Positions 44,618 through 53,486 of a DNA stretch of 64,000 nt are shown here, one piece after another; positions within the stretch are counted from its first letter, which is position 1; each line of letters opens with the position of its first letter. This DNA comes from an uncultured bacterium (lineage in GTDB: Bacteria; Bacteroidota; Bacteroidia; Chitinophagales; Chitinophagaceae), in contig CAIKEH010000007.1 of NCBI GenBank assembly GCA_903826405.1, positions 1 to 64,000 of the forward strand, written 5' to 3'. The translations under genes and the position numbers were made by a program. A model generated the notes under the pieces. The model worked only from the letters and a program-made list of their open reading frames with translations, was not told where the DNA came from and searched no databases.

Positions 44618-45790
44618 CTACTGCACCTGCACGATCAGGAATTTCAGATAATTCGTATTCTCGAGTCCATGAATGATGGGATGATCGGGGGATTGGGGCT
44701 GAAAAACCACCTGACGCAACTTGCGGCGGGCATCTTTGGCCGCCATTTCTATGACCTCTAAAAAAAGCTCGGGTTGTACCAAGTTGGTGCAGGAGGAAGT
44801 GACCAGAAATCCTCCCGGTCTTACGAGTTTCATTCCCCGAAGGTTGATCTCCTTGTATCCACTGATTGCTTTTTGAATATTTTCCCTGGTCTTGGTAAAC
44901 GAGGGAGGATCCAACATGACCACATCCCAGTTCCTCCCTTCTTTCACCCATAGCTTAAGCACGTCGAACGCATTCACAGTCTGGAAACTGCAGACTTTTT
45001 CCAACCCGTTCAAACTGGCATTCCGTTCAGCCTGCCGGATAGCAGGCTCAGAAATATCCAAGCCAAGCACGGATTTGGCACCGTACTGTGCAGCATGAAT
45101 TTCGAAAGTTCCCGTATAACAGAATGCCCCTAAAACATCAGCATCCTTGACTATATTCCTGATGGCACGGCGATTGTCCTGCTGATCCAGAAAATAACCG
45201 GTTTTCTGCCCCTTTTCCAGATCAACATGGAAACGGAGTCCGTTTTCTTTGATCACAATATCCGTATCGAACGTTGGTCCGAGAAATCCCTTGTATTGGG
45301 AAAGCCCTTCCAATTCCCGTACAGGCACATCATTTCTTTCATAAATACCCTTGGGTGAGAAAATGCGGCGTAGCGCCTTTTCTATAGCAGGTTTCCAAAT
45401 ATCGATGCCCAGTGCGAGCGTCTGAATCACGAAATAGTCATTGAATTTGTCAATGATCAATTGGGGAAGTTCATCGGCTTCTCCAAAAATGAGTCTGCAA
45501 TTCTCCGTATAACCTATCCGTTGACGATATTGCCATGCTTTTAGGATCCGATTGTAGAAAAATTCTTCGTTAATCTGCTCTTGACGATCCCTTGTCAACA
45601 AACGTACTAGAATCTGGGACCTGGGGTTCAGATACCCCCTTCCAACGAATTTCCCATCTGAAGTGGTCACCTCCGCGATCTCACCTCCGTTCACTTCACC
45701 TGACACACTCTCCACTTCATTGCCGAAGATCCAAGGATGCCCGTTCAGAACACGATTCCCGATCCGTTTCCTAAGTCTTACCATGATCAT
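44618..45790 (-). CDS. 23S rRNA cytosine-5 methyltransferase, RlmI-like
   Basis: A 390-residue class I SAM-dependent RNA methyltransferase of the RlmI/YccW group (m5C1962 in E. coli). The start at 45790 or 45784 gives the canonical N-terminus VRLRKRIGNRVLNGHPWIF, the beginning of a PUA domain; the frame runs on upstream to 45958 without meaning. SAM motif: DADVLGAFCYTGTFEIHAA; catalytic region: VMLDPPSFTKT and LVTSSCTNLV with its Cys. The exact target base in this lineage is inferred. It diverges from the lipoprotein gene at 45900. Confidence 0.92.
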   Translation of the reverse strand: MIMVRLRKRIGNRVLNGHPWIFGNEVESVSGEVNGGEIAEVTTSDGKFVGRGYLNPRSQILVRLLTRDRQEQINEEFFYNRILKAWQYRQRIGYTENCRLIFGEADELPQLIIDKFNDYFVIQTLALGIDIWKPAIEKALRRIFSPKGIYERNDVPVRELEGLSQYKGFLGPTFDTDIVIKENGLRFHVDLEKGQKTGYFLDQQDNRRAIRNIVKDADVLGAFCYTGTFEIHAAQYGAKSVLGLDISEPAIRQAERNASLNGLEKVCSFQTVNAFDVLKLWVKEGRNWDVVMLDPPSFTKTRENIQKAISGYKEINLRGMKLVRPGGFLVTSSCTNLVQPELFLEVIEMAAKDARRKLRQVVFQPQSPDHPIIHGLENTNYLKFLIVQVQ

Positions 45791-45899
45791 GCTGACAAAG
45801 TTAATCAGGATGTGGCTATTTAGGGATCGAATGATGGATTCGATTTTCAATGCTGTTTTTTCCTTAGTCTGACAATCTGTATTTTTAGAAAAATTTCTT

Positions 45900-46520
45900 A
45901 TGCAGTCGCAAGTCGTTTCCAGAATACGGAAAATACTCTTATCAGCCGTCATCTCCATCTCCCTTTTCTCATGCCAAACTGGAAAGATGGCCGCGGGATT
46001 CAGCTATAAAGGCAATCCTGACGCACCTGATGTCGCCTCATCAGGACAATCAATGGCAAATCCTGGTCCGTCGTCTTACAACACCCAAACTGCTACCGGA
46101 ATGACAAATCTGGAGAACGCCGGTTTAAGCTTCCGCCCCGACCCGGTAGAAAAGGAGTTCAAAACCATCGAAAAGGCCGTCAGAGAAGAGATGGCCTTAA
46201 ATGCCGAAACCGGTATGGTCCAAAACCCGAGAGATTTGATGAAAAGCATCACCCAAAAAATGACTCAAAACGGAGAAATCAGGTCGATTTCAGACCAAAA
46301 ATGGAGAAAAATCGACCGAATGTTTGACAAAATGGACAAAAAAATCCAAAAACAAGGCCCCGATATAGACATGAAAAACATAACCGGACTGGAATGGTTT
46401 TTCATGATCATGGCCGCTGCAGGATTGGTCTTGGGCATCATAGGATTCTCCCCCGGGTGGCTCGTACTTCTGGTTTTTGGTGGACTTTTCCTGTATTTCA
46501 AACTCGTCAAGGACAAATAA
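45900..46520 (+). CDS. Unknown lipoprotein with C-terminal membrane hairpin
   Basis: A 206-residue protein I do not recognise. It has a lipoprotein signal with Cys at residue 25 (SLFSCQTGK), a low-complexity Gly/Ser/Pro/Asn stretch (about 30-70), a charged helical middle (75-160, EFKTIEKAVREEMALNAE), and two hydrophobic segments near the end (about 168-185 and 188-201) separated by SPG and closing FKLVKDK. A lipid anchor at one end and a membrane hairpin at the other would tie it to one or two membranes. It precedes grpE by 74 bases and could be in the same transcript. Confidence 0.65.
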   Translation: MQSQVVSRIRKILLSAVISISLFSCQTGKMAAGFSYKGNPDAPDVASSGQSMANPGPSSYNTQTATGMTNLENAGLSFRPDPVEKEFKTIEKAVREEMALNAETGMVQNPRDLMKSITQKMTQNGEIRSISDQKWRKIDRMFDKMDKKIQKQGPDIDMKNITGLEWFFMIMAAAGLVLGIIGFSPGWLVLLVFGGLFLYFKLVKDK

Positions 46521-46594
46521 TACTTACCGCCATTTTGACCGTCAGTTCTATGTTGGCAAGCCATTTGAACAGGTTCAGCGGTAAAAATCAAAAC

Positions 46595-47170
46595 ATGGAA
46601 GAAAGAGATAACTCAATGGACCCAATGAGTGGAATGGGAACTGATGAAATGGGCTTCGATCTGAATACGGATGAAAATGTAGCGGGCAGTGCCCATATGC
46701 AGGAAAAAATGGGCGGCCAGGAGGAATTGGATAAATTGAACGCCGAACTTCAGGAGCAGAAAGATAAATTCCTCCGTCTTTATGCAGAATTCGACAATTT
46801 CAAACGCAGGAGTGCCAAGGAAAGGATCGATCTCATCAATACCGCCGGGAAGGAAGTCATCCAATCCTTACTTGAAGTTCTGGATGACCTCGAACGTGCT
46901 GAAAAGCAGATGCAACAAGGCTCAGATATCAACCAGATCAAGGAAGGTCAGCGCCTGATCTTTCAAAAATTGAAAAATACCCTACAGACAAGGGGGTTGA
47001 AAGAAATGGAAAGTATCGGTCAGGAATTCGATGTCGACCTTCACGAAGCCATCACTGAGATCCCTTCTCCTTCACCTGAACTCAAAGGAAAAGTGATCGA
47101 CCAGGTTGAAAAAGGATATTTCCTGAACGATAAGATCATACGTTTCGCCAAAGTGGTAGTAGGTAAATGA
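46595..47170 (+). CDS. grpE: Nucleotide exchange factor GrpE
   Basis: A 191-residue cochaperone that releases ADP from DnaK. The ATG at 46595 (MEERDNSMDPMSGMG) is chosen; ATG 46550 is possible. The acidic, Met-rich N-terminal tail (about 1-45) is followed by the long paired helix (EELDKLNAELQEQKDKFLR, then YAEFDNFKRRSAKE) and the C-terminal beta-domain with HEAITEIPSPSPE and KVIDQVEKGYFLNDKIIR, the family signature. dnaJ follows after 70 bases that contain a long inverted repeat. dnaK is not in the window. Confidence 0.95.
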   Translation: MEERDNSMDPMSGMGTDEMGFDLNTDENVAGSAHMQEKMGGQEELDKLNAELQEQKDKFLRLYAEFDNFKRRSAKERIDLINTAGKEVIQSLLEVLDDLERAEKQMQQGSDINQIKEGQRLIFQKLKNTLQTRGLKEMESIGQEFDVDLHEAITEIPSPSPELKGKVIDQVEKGYFLNDKIIRFAKVVVGK

Positions 47171-47224
47171 CGGCATTAAATCGGAGAGGATGAGTTGTTC
47201 GTCTTTTTAATGCCTCTGCGTCAT
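47167..47224 (+). promoter_or_regulatory. Long inverted repeat between grpE and dnaJ
   Basis: GGCATTAAA (47172-47180) pairs perfectly with TTTAATGCC (47206-47214) around a 25-base loop, and an outer stem ATGAC (47167-47171) pairs with GTCAT (47220-47224) after a 5-base bulge. The grpE stop codon sits in the outer stem and the dnaJ ATG is 17 bases after the structure. No T run follows, so it looks like a leader or processing structure, not a terminator. Confidence 0.6.
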
Positions 47225-47240
47225 CGGCAAAATCATTAGC

Positions 47241-48410
47241 ATGTCAACCAAGAGAGATTATTACGAAATACTGGGGGTGAGCAAATCGGCTAATGCCGAT
47301 GAGATCAAGAAAGCCTACCGTAAGGTGGCCATGCAGTTCCATCCGGACCGTAATCCGGGCGACAAATCCGCAGAAGAAAAGTTCAAGGAAGCAGCAGAGG
47401 CATATGAGATCTTAAGTGATGCGGACAAAAAAGCCCAATATGATCGTTTCGGTCACGCGGGTATGGCAGGTAATGGTCGCGGATTCGGTGGCGGCTCCAA
47501 CATGAACATGGATGATATTTTCAGCCAGTTCGGAGACATTTTCGGCGATGATGTATTCGGAAGTTTCTTCGGTGGAAGTGGTGGTGGACGTGGAAGGGGT
47601 CAATCCAGGGCCCGGGGTGTTCGGGGTAACAATCTTCGCATCAAACTCAAATTGAATTTTGAGGAGATGGCCCGTGGGGCCAGTAAAACCGTAAAGGTCA
47701 AAAAACATGTGGCCTGCTCCACCTGCGGTGGTAGTGGAGCAAAGGATAAGAATGCCGTCCAAACCTGTGGCACGTGCGGAGGTAGCGGCCAGGTCAGGAA
47801 AGTGACCAACACCTTTCTGGGCCAAATGCAGACCGTGAATACCTGTCCTGCTTGTAATGGAGAAGGTACCACCATAACGAATAAATGTACTTCATGCAAA
47901 GGAGAAGGAAGGGTTTATGCTGAAGAGACCGTAAACATCGAGATCCCCGCAGGTGTTCAGGAAGGTATGCAATTGAGTGTGAGCGGAAGGGGCAATTCTG
48001 GTGAACGCGGTGGCCCTCCCGGCGACCTGATCGTACTTATCGAAGAAGAAGCCCACCCTCAACTGCATAGAGATGGCTTGAATGTGATCTACGATCTCCA
48101 TATATCTTTTCCTGATGCAGCGTTCGGAGCCCAGGTGGAAGTTCCGACAATAGACGGCAAAGCCAAGATCAAGATCCCGCCTGGCACTCAAAGCGGAAAG
48201 ATCTTCAGGCTGAAGGGGAAGGGATTCCCCGCATTGAATTCATATGAGAAAGGTGATGAACTCATCCATGTGAACATCTGGACACCTCAGCAAATAAGCC
48301 CCGAGGAAAAGTCCATGTTGGAAAAAATGCAACATTCAGCGAACTTTCAGCCAAACCCGGAAAAAAGTGAGAAGAGTTTCTTCGAAAAGGTCAAGGAGAT
48401 GTTCGGTTGA
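47241..48410 (+). CDS. dnaJ: Chaperone DnaJ
   Basis: A 389-residue Hsp40 that delivers unfolded proteins to DnaK and stimulates its ATPase. J domain at residues 1-70 with the HPD loop at 34-36; Gly/Phe-rich linker (about 75-125); zinc-finger domain with four CxxCxGxG repeats ([32 protein letters not shown], about 150-220); then the substrate-binding beta domains with [20 protein letters not shown] and [16 protein letters not shown]. All hallmarks are intact and length is normal. Confidence 0.97.
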   Translation: MSTKRDYYEILGVSKSANADEIKKAYRKVAMQFHPDRNPGDKSAEEKFKEAAEAYEILSDADKKAQYDRFGHAGMAGNGRGFGGGSNMNMDDIFSQFGDIFGDDVFGSFFGGSGGGRGRGQSRARGVRGNNLRIKLKLNFEEMARGASKTVKVKKHVACSTCGGSGAKDKNAVQTCGTCGGSGQVRKVTNTFLGQMQTVNTCPACNGEGTTITNKCTSCKGEGRVYAEETVNIEIPAGVQEGMQLSVSGRGNSGERGGPPGDLIVLIEEEAHPQLHRDGLNVIYDLHISFPDAAFGAQVEVPTIDGKAKIKIPPGTQSGKIFRLKGKGFPALNSYEKGDELIHVNIWTPQQISPEEKSMLEKMQHSANFQPNPEKSEKSFFEKVKEMFG

Positions 48411-48428
48411 TGGGATCTGGCAAACCGC

Positions 48429-50207
48429 TTATTGATCCTCCTCTTCCTTCTTTTTTTTCTTTTTCAGTGGCCCATAGACCTTTTGAGCCTTGGTGACTAT
48501 ATCCAGGAATTCCTTGTGCAAAGGATCATTCACATCCATATTGGCCTTGATCAATTCCAGTTCCTGTTCCCAGGTAATGTTCTTTACATGAGGTGAATAA
48601 TGCAACATGGATCCGAATAGAGCCACGGATGTGACAAAACGAAGCTGAAGAGGAATGTCCTTGAATTCCTGAAAATGAAGCGGGCATCGGAAAGCTAATT
48701 TACGCACCTCCTTGTTTTCCGGCAGACGATAATGCATGTCCACAGAGGCGATGGTACCAGCCGATATCCCCTTGGTCACTTCAGCGCGATTTTTGTCGGT
48801 AGGGATGATCTCAAATATGGCCAAGGAGGAATGTCCTGAACCGACCTCCCCACCCTCAATGATGTTATTTGTATCTGCAAGGGAACCACGCTTATTGTCG
48901 AATCCGATCAGTCTATACGACTCCACCAATTCCGGGTTGAAATTCACAGTCATATAGACATCATCAGCAACTGCATATAAAGTCTGAGTGAGTTCCTTGA
49001 CCAGGACCTTTTCAGCCTCCTGTTCGTTGTCCAAATATGCGAAATTCCCATTTCCCTTTTTTGCCAGTATCTCTATCTTGGAATCCTTGTAGTTGCCCAT
49101 CCCCACACCCAGGCAGGTCAGATAAACTCCTGTCAACTTTTGTTTGGTGATGAGTTCTTCCAGATCCTTCTCCCCTTTTTGACCGACATTGAAATCGCCA
49201 TCGGTGGCCAGTATCACCCTGTTGTTCCCATTCTTCATGTATGTGCTTTGAGCCAGTCTGTACGCCTGCCGGATACCGGCCTCACCGGGAGTGAAACCAC
49301 CAGGCTCCAGTTCATCTATGGCAGTCAAGATCTTTTTAGAATCACTTCCACTTGTGGGCGGTAGCATCACGCCCACCACGCTCCCATAAACCACTATGGA
49401 TACCGTATCGACAGGTCGTAGGTGCTCGACCAATTTCCGAAATGAAGTCTTCAGTAAGGGCAGACGATTCGGAAGATCCATGGAGCCTGAAACATCTATC
49501 AGAAAGACCAGATTGCTGGGGGGTATCAGATCCAGATTGAGCTTTTTTGCATCCATCTGCAGATATAAAAGTTGACTGTTCGTGTTCCAAGGGCAATTGG
49601 TGGACATGGAACTTACCCGGAAAATACTATCCCCTTGTGGTGGTGACGGATTCACACTGAAGTAGTTCAGCATTTCCTCTATCCGAACGGCATCTCTTGG
49701 CACTTCACTGTTGCTGTTAATGAAACGACGAATATTGCTGTAGGATGCTTTGTCGATATTCAAAACCAGCGAAGTTTGAGGATATTTTACGGTAGTCACA
49801 AAGTCATTCTCCATGAGTGCGTTATAGGTTTCATCGCCGGCCGCCCGGGTTCTTGAACCCTTATCCTGCTTATCCAGGGTCATGGAAAGCAGAGGATGAC
49901 GCTGAAGACTTGCCGTGAAAGGCATCATCTTCAACGTTATGATCTGGTATTTGGAAGCATCCACAGTGAGGGAAAATGGCTCGTATCCCTCCAATGAAAA
50001 AATGAGGCTATCCCGGGTATTGGAACTCAAGATGCCGAAAGCACCACCCAATCCTGAAGAATAGGTGATACCTGTGGAATGCAAGATTATCTTGACATTC
50101 TGCAGTGCATTCTTTTTTTCATCCGTTATCTCCCCACGTATGTAATACTGGGCAGGAAGGATACCGGCATGCACCAAAAACATGACCAAAAAATAGAAAC
50201 GCCTCAA
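48429..50207 (-). CDS. Exported von Willebrand A protein with carboxypeptidase-regulatory-like domain
   Basis: A 592-residue protein of the YfbK type. A signal peptide (1-19, ending LPAQ) is followed by a carboxypeptidase-regulatory-like beta domain (about 20-95, YYIRGEITDEKKNALQNVKI), a YfbK N-terminal domain (about 120-220), a vWA domain (about 230-400) with an intact MIDAS (LIDVSGSM, then the T and D positions in GGFTPGEAG and ATDGDFN), and the DUF3520 C-terminal domain. The tail is KKKKKKEEEDQ-like. Such proteins bind metal-dependent ligands at the cell envelope; the ligand is unknown. Convergent with dnaJ, 18 bases apart. Confidence 0.9.
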   Translation of the reverse strand: MRRFYFLVMFLVHAGILPAQYYIRGEITDEKKNALQNVKIILHSTGITYSSGLGGAFGILSSNTRDSLIFSLEGYEPFSLTVDASKYQIITLKMMPFTASLQRHPLLSMTLDKQDKGSRTRAAGDETYNALMENDFVTTVKYPQTSLVLNIDKASYSNIRRFINSNSEVPRDAVRIEEMLNYFSVNPSPPQGDSIFRVSSMSTNCPWNTNSQLLYLQMDAKKLNLDLIPPSNLVFLIDVSGSMDLPNRLPLLKTSFRKLVEHLRPVDTVSIVVYGSVVGVMLPPTSGSDSKKILTAIDELEPGGFTPGEAGIRQAYRLAQSTYMKNGNNRVILATDGDFNVGQKGEKDLEELITKQKLTGVYLTCLGVGMGNYKDSKIEILAKKGNGNFAYLDNEQEAEKVLVKELTQTLYAVADDVYMTVNFNPELVESYRLIGFDNKRGSLADTNNIIEGGEVGSGHSSLAIFEIIPTDKNRAEVTKGISAGTIASVDMHYRLPENKEVRKLAFRCPLHFQEFKDIPLQLRFVTSVALFGSMLHYSPHVKNITWEQELELIKANMDVNDPLHKEFLDIVTKAQKVYGPLKKKKKKEEEDQ

Positions 50208-50279
50208 TATTTTATTTTTAATGTGGCCATCACGGTTCGATGTTCAAGTTTATGGTGTATTCATGGTATGCAAATATTG

Positions 50280-50813
50280 TCAGGATATCTGCCATATGCC
50301 ATCCAGGTTCCGCCCCTTACCTTCGTAATCAAGTCCATATCCTATCACGAAACGGTCCGGTATGGTGAACCCCGAGTAGAGCTCAGGGATGGGATGCTTC
50401 GTCACCTCAGCCTTATGAAGCAATGCACAAACCCTGATCGATCGGGAGCCTGCTTGTTCCAACCGGGGCAATAATTGATTCAGGGTATTTCCTGTGTCCA
50501 CTATATCCTCCAGGAGGACCAGATCCCTTCCCTGAATATTCACATCCAACCCAATGGTCGTCATGATATTTCCGGTCGAGGTCGTGCCTTTGTAGGAACT
50601 CATTTTGACGAAACAGATCTCCGCATCAATGGTCAGTTTTCGGAAAAGATCCGCCGCAAATATGAAGGAGCCGTTGAGGATGGCAATGAACAATGGAGCT
50701 TTTTCGGCATAATCCAGATTGAGTTCATTGGCCAATTCACCAACCCTTTCTGAAATAGCCTCACGGGACAGGAAGGGAACGAATTCCTTATCATGTATCC
50801 GTATCTTCTGCAT
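50280..50813 (-). CDS. hpt: Hypoxanthine phosphoribosyltransferase
   Basis: A 177-residue purine-salvage enzyme that makes IMP (and GMP) from hypoxanthine or guanine and PRPP. The PRPP-binding motif is VLLEDIVDTGNTL, the pyrophosphate loop region is ILNGSFIFAADLFRKL, and the purine-site segment is PDRFVIGYGLDYEGKGRNL. ATG 50813 (MQKIRIHDKEF) is preferred; ATG 50846 would add 11 residues. Follows the glucosaminidase gene by about 85 bases on the same strand. Confidence 0.95.
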   Translation of the reverse strand: MQKIRIHDKEFVPFLSREAISERVGELANELNLDYAEKAPLFIAILNGSFIFAADLFRKLTIDAEICFVKMSSYKGTTSTGNIMTTIGLDVNIQGRDLVLLEDIVDTGNTLNQLLPRLEQAGSRSIRVCALLHKAEVTKHPIPELYSGFTIPDRFVIGYGLDYEGKGRNLDGIWQIS

Positions 50814-50898
50814 CGACGGTGGTTGATGTTGAACGCTTTTCATCATTGTCGTTATTTGCAGCAGAAAAACTTCATTTATAGAAGGTCTTCAATGGTCA

Positions 50899-51966
50899 TC
50901 AGTTCCCGCCTTTTACCAAGGCAGGCCTTTTTGGAGCCTTACCTTGAAGATACAACTTCTCTCCCTCAGCAGGCAGCATTCCTTCAACCAGATGGTTATA
51001 GTCCAGTAGGTCCTTGAGACGCAAGCCTTCAGACTGACTGATACCATGGACCGTCTCTCCCGATTTCATGACATGAAATTCGTGTTGACCCTTACGGCGC
51101 TTCCGCTTCAGAAAGACAAGCTGATCCTCATCGAGCATGTCAATACCTGGAGGAAGGTCGTTGAAATCAAGGAGCCAGGACATGCGAATATTGTATTTCC
51201 CCGCGATGGAAAGCAGAGAAGTTCCAGACCGGGCCAAGACAACCCTTGTTTCATTGATCAAAAATTCGTCCGTTGGATAGGTCAATGGCCCGGGGTTGGG
51301 AGGCGCTCCCACCGGAATTTGAACGGAAATCGAATCGTCCTTCCCTCGTTCAGAAGGCTTGTCGGAAATGGTTCGGCCAGCAGCATAGTTTGAAGAAGCC
51401 TCAGGATCCATGCCGGGTAATTCCTTCGATTTTCCCAAGGCAAATCTCGAGTAAGATTGCAGATCATAATCCTCGATGTATCTGATCAGCGTTAAAGCAT
51501 ATTTCGGATTAGTGGCATACCCTGCTGATTTCAATCCCCAGGCCCAACGGGGATAGTCTTCAGGATCAAGGCGGAAAAGAGAAGCGTATCTGTCCTGTGA
51601 CCTCAGGTAATCGGAATGATCACGGTAAGACTCCTCCACGTCCTTATATTTACGGAAACATTCACCCCGCTCATCATCATCGTGATAAACCCGATCGCCC
51701 ATCCAGGTGGATTTGCACTTGATCCCGAAATGATTATTCGATCTAATGACCAGATCACTTTTCCCCGCTTCGGTCTCTAATATGCCTTGCGCAAGCGTGA
51801 TGGAAGCCGGCACTCCAGTTCGTTTCATTTCCCGGATGGCCAAAGGTGCATATGATCTGATGTATTCCTGGACAGCCAGGGAAGGAAGATCCTGTCCAGA
51901 CGCTGATCGAGCGTTGAATAAGATGAGAATCGTAAAGATGGTCAGTACAAGGCTGCCGTTTCTCAT
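50899..51966 (-). CDS. Exported glucosaminidase with two LysM domains
   Basis: A 355-residue peptidoglycan hydrolase. Signal peptide (residues 1-25, ending SASGQ), then a mannosyl-glycoprotein endo-beta-N-acetylglucosaminidase-like domain (about 30-180) with the catalytic-helix motif ASITLAQGILETEAGKSDL (probable catalytic Glu in ILETEAG) and the family segments SNNHFGIKC and WGLKSAGYATNPKYA. A linker of about 65 residues leads to two LysM domains (about 225-275 and 300-350) that bind peptidoglycan. The start at 51966 (MRNGSLVLTIF) is preferred. The O-methyltransferase gene ends 9 bases upstream, so the two are cotranscribed. Confidence 0.93.
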   Translation of the reverse strand: MRNGSLVLTIFTILILFNARSASGQDLPSLAVQEYIRSYAPLAIREMKRTGVPASITLAQGILETEAGKSDLVIRSNNHFGIKCKSTWMGDRVYHDDDERGECFRKYKDVEESYRDHSDYLRSQDRYASLFRLDPEDYPRWAWGLKSAGYATNPKYALTLIRYIEDYDLQSYSRFALGKSKELPGMDPEASSNYAAGRTISDKPSERGKDDSISVQIPVGAPPNPGPLTYPTDEFLINETRVVLARSGTSLLSIAGKYNIRMSWLLDFNDLPPGIDMLDEDQLVFLKRKRRKGQHEFHVMKSGETVHGISQSEGLRLKDLLDYNHLVEGMLPAEGEKLYLQGKAPKRPALVKGGN

Positions 51967-51975
51967 TTCCAACAA

Positions 51976-52614
51976 TTATTTTTTCCGTATGATCATCAAA
52001 CCATCACGCACTGTGAGCATCAATTGTTCTACTCGAGCATCGGCCCGCACATGTTCATTGAAGGCGGAGATGGCCTTCGCGTTTTTGCCTTTGACCGGAT
52101 TTTCCAGAATCTCCCCGTGGAAAAAAACATTATCAGCAATGATCCAACCCCCTTTTCTGACCCGAGAGAGAACCAACTCGTAATATCTAGTATAGTTCAC
52201 TTTGTCGGCATCGATAAAAACCAGATCCCAGGATTCATGAATCTCGGATAATACTTCTGTCGCGTCTCCCTGAAGGGCACGGATGCGATCAGCATACTCC
52301 GACCTGTCAAAGAAAGTTCTGGCGATTTCGTGATCAGCTTCACGCTTTTCAATGGTGAAAAGCAGTCCGTCTTCTCCCAAACCCTTTGCAAGGCAGAGTG
52401 CACTGTAACCGACAAAGGTCCCGATCTCCAGGATCCGCTTAGGATGGATCATTTGACTCAACAGGGATAATAACTGACCTTGAACCTGGCCACTGATCAT
52501 ATGTGCTTCGGGATGCATCTTCCTCGTCCATGCTTCCAACTCCTGAAGCAATGCATCGGCCGGACTGGTGAAATCAGCGGCATAGTTCCCGATTTGAACA
52601 TCGATGATCTCCAC
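51976..52614 (-). CDS. SAM-dependent O-methyltransferase (COMT-like)
   Basis: A 212-residue class I methyltransferase of the methyltransferase_3 (caffeoyl-CoA O-methyltransferase-like) family. The GTG at 52614 gives VEIIDVQIGNYAADFTSPAD, which matches typical starts; the frame upstream runs through the decayed LOG gene and is not part of it. SAM-binding: RILEIGTFVGYSALCLAKGL; metal and catalytic Asp: LVFIDADKVNYTRYYEL and IIADNVFFHGEI. The natural substrate in Bacteroidota is unknown. Leads a minus-strand set with the glucosaminidase and hpt. Confidence 0.9.
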   Translation of the reverse strand: MEIIDVQIGNYAADFTSPADALLQELEAWTRKMHPEAHMISGQVQGQLLSLLSQMIHPKRILEIGTFVGYSALCLAKGLGEDGLLFTIEKREADHEIARTFFDRSEYADRIRALQGDATEVLSEIHESWDLVFIDADKVNYTRYYELVLSRVRKGGWIIADNVFFHGEILENPVKGKNAKAISAFNEHVRADARVEQLMLTVRDGLMIIRKK

Positions 52615-52679
52615 AGATCTTATTTTTTTTGAAGTTAGGTTGAAATTTCCATTCCGATCCCAACACGGGTCAATGTCTG

Positions 52680-53343
52680 TCAGTATATAGGTGCACGTGT
52701 TCGTGTGCCGTAATAATCGAGCATGAGCCATACTACTTCGTCTACGGTATCGGCGTATGCAAAAAGAGTCAGATTCAATTCATGTAACTTACTTACTTCC
52801 ATCAGGGGAGTTTACATCCAATCATTCAGCCCCTTCCCCTTGCCCTTATCCCTGCCATCAAAGCTCATGGGCATATGCTTGAACTTATTCGTCTATCCAT
52901 GTTGCCAACTCGAAGTATTCATCCAGAGTACCAAAACCTGGCGGCATGATCACGAAGCCCTGAGCGTATTTGGCAAACATGGTCTTTCTGACGAAAAAGT
53001 GGTCGAAATGGTGCATTTTGTTCATATCCATGTATTCAATTGCACTTTGTTCGAAGGGCAATACAATTTTCAAGACAACACTTTTCCCTACCACCTCTCG
53101 TTCACCATTTTTTGCAGGATGCGTGACTGCTGGTCCACCACCGATGATGAAGCGAATTCTTCCATAGCCAGTTTTCTGACGATCTCAACCGTGAGTTCAT
53201 AATGAGGATTACCTGACTGGGGGGGGTGCTGAGCCAAATATGGAAATATAAGGTCTAATTTTGGCCAGGGTCTCAATACCTTCTACAAACTCGGCCATGA
53301 TCTTGAAAATCTGGCAGCTACTTCGGGCCATACATTCCTTCCA
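52680..53343 (-). pseudogene. Decayed LOG/TIGR00730-family gene
   Basis: A broken gene for a Rossmann-fold LOG (lysine decarboxylase-like, TIGR00730) protein. Four pieces lie in order but in alternating frames: (1) IFKIMAEFVEGIETLAK to YISIFGSA, from about 53343 to 53227; (2) GNPHYELTVEIVRKLA, to about 53166; (3) IRFIIGGGPAV, KSVVLKIVLPFEQ, FFVRKTMFAKYAQGFVIMPP and GFGTLDEYFELATW, to the stop at 52885; (4) KGLNDWM, an in-frame TAA (52812-52814), TPLMEVSKLHELNL and ADTVDEVVWLMLDYYG, to 52680. A run of eight G (53219-53226) marks the first frameshift. The PGGFGTLDE motif is altered to PPGFGTLDE. The intact genes of this family make cytokinin-like ribosyl products or hydrolyse nucleotides. A distinct intact LOG gene is at 55085. 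Confidence 0.85.
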
Positions 53344-53486
53344 TTAAATTTCTTATATAAGCTGCAAACTGCCGTTCATGGTTATGTGTTGGGAGTTATG
53401 ATCATCGGGCATTTGAAAAATTATCCCAAATACTTACGGATCATGTAAATGTAGTAGCTAATCTGATTAACGGAAAATCAATGAAT

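Noticed and set aside
52615-52731. N-terminal extension of the O-methyltransferase to an ATG at 52731
   Set aside because: This stretch is the out-of-frame 3' end of the decayed LOG gene; the GTG at 52614 gives a normal family start.
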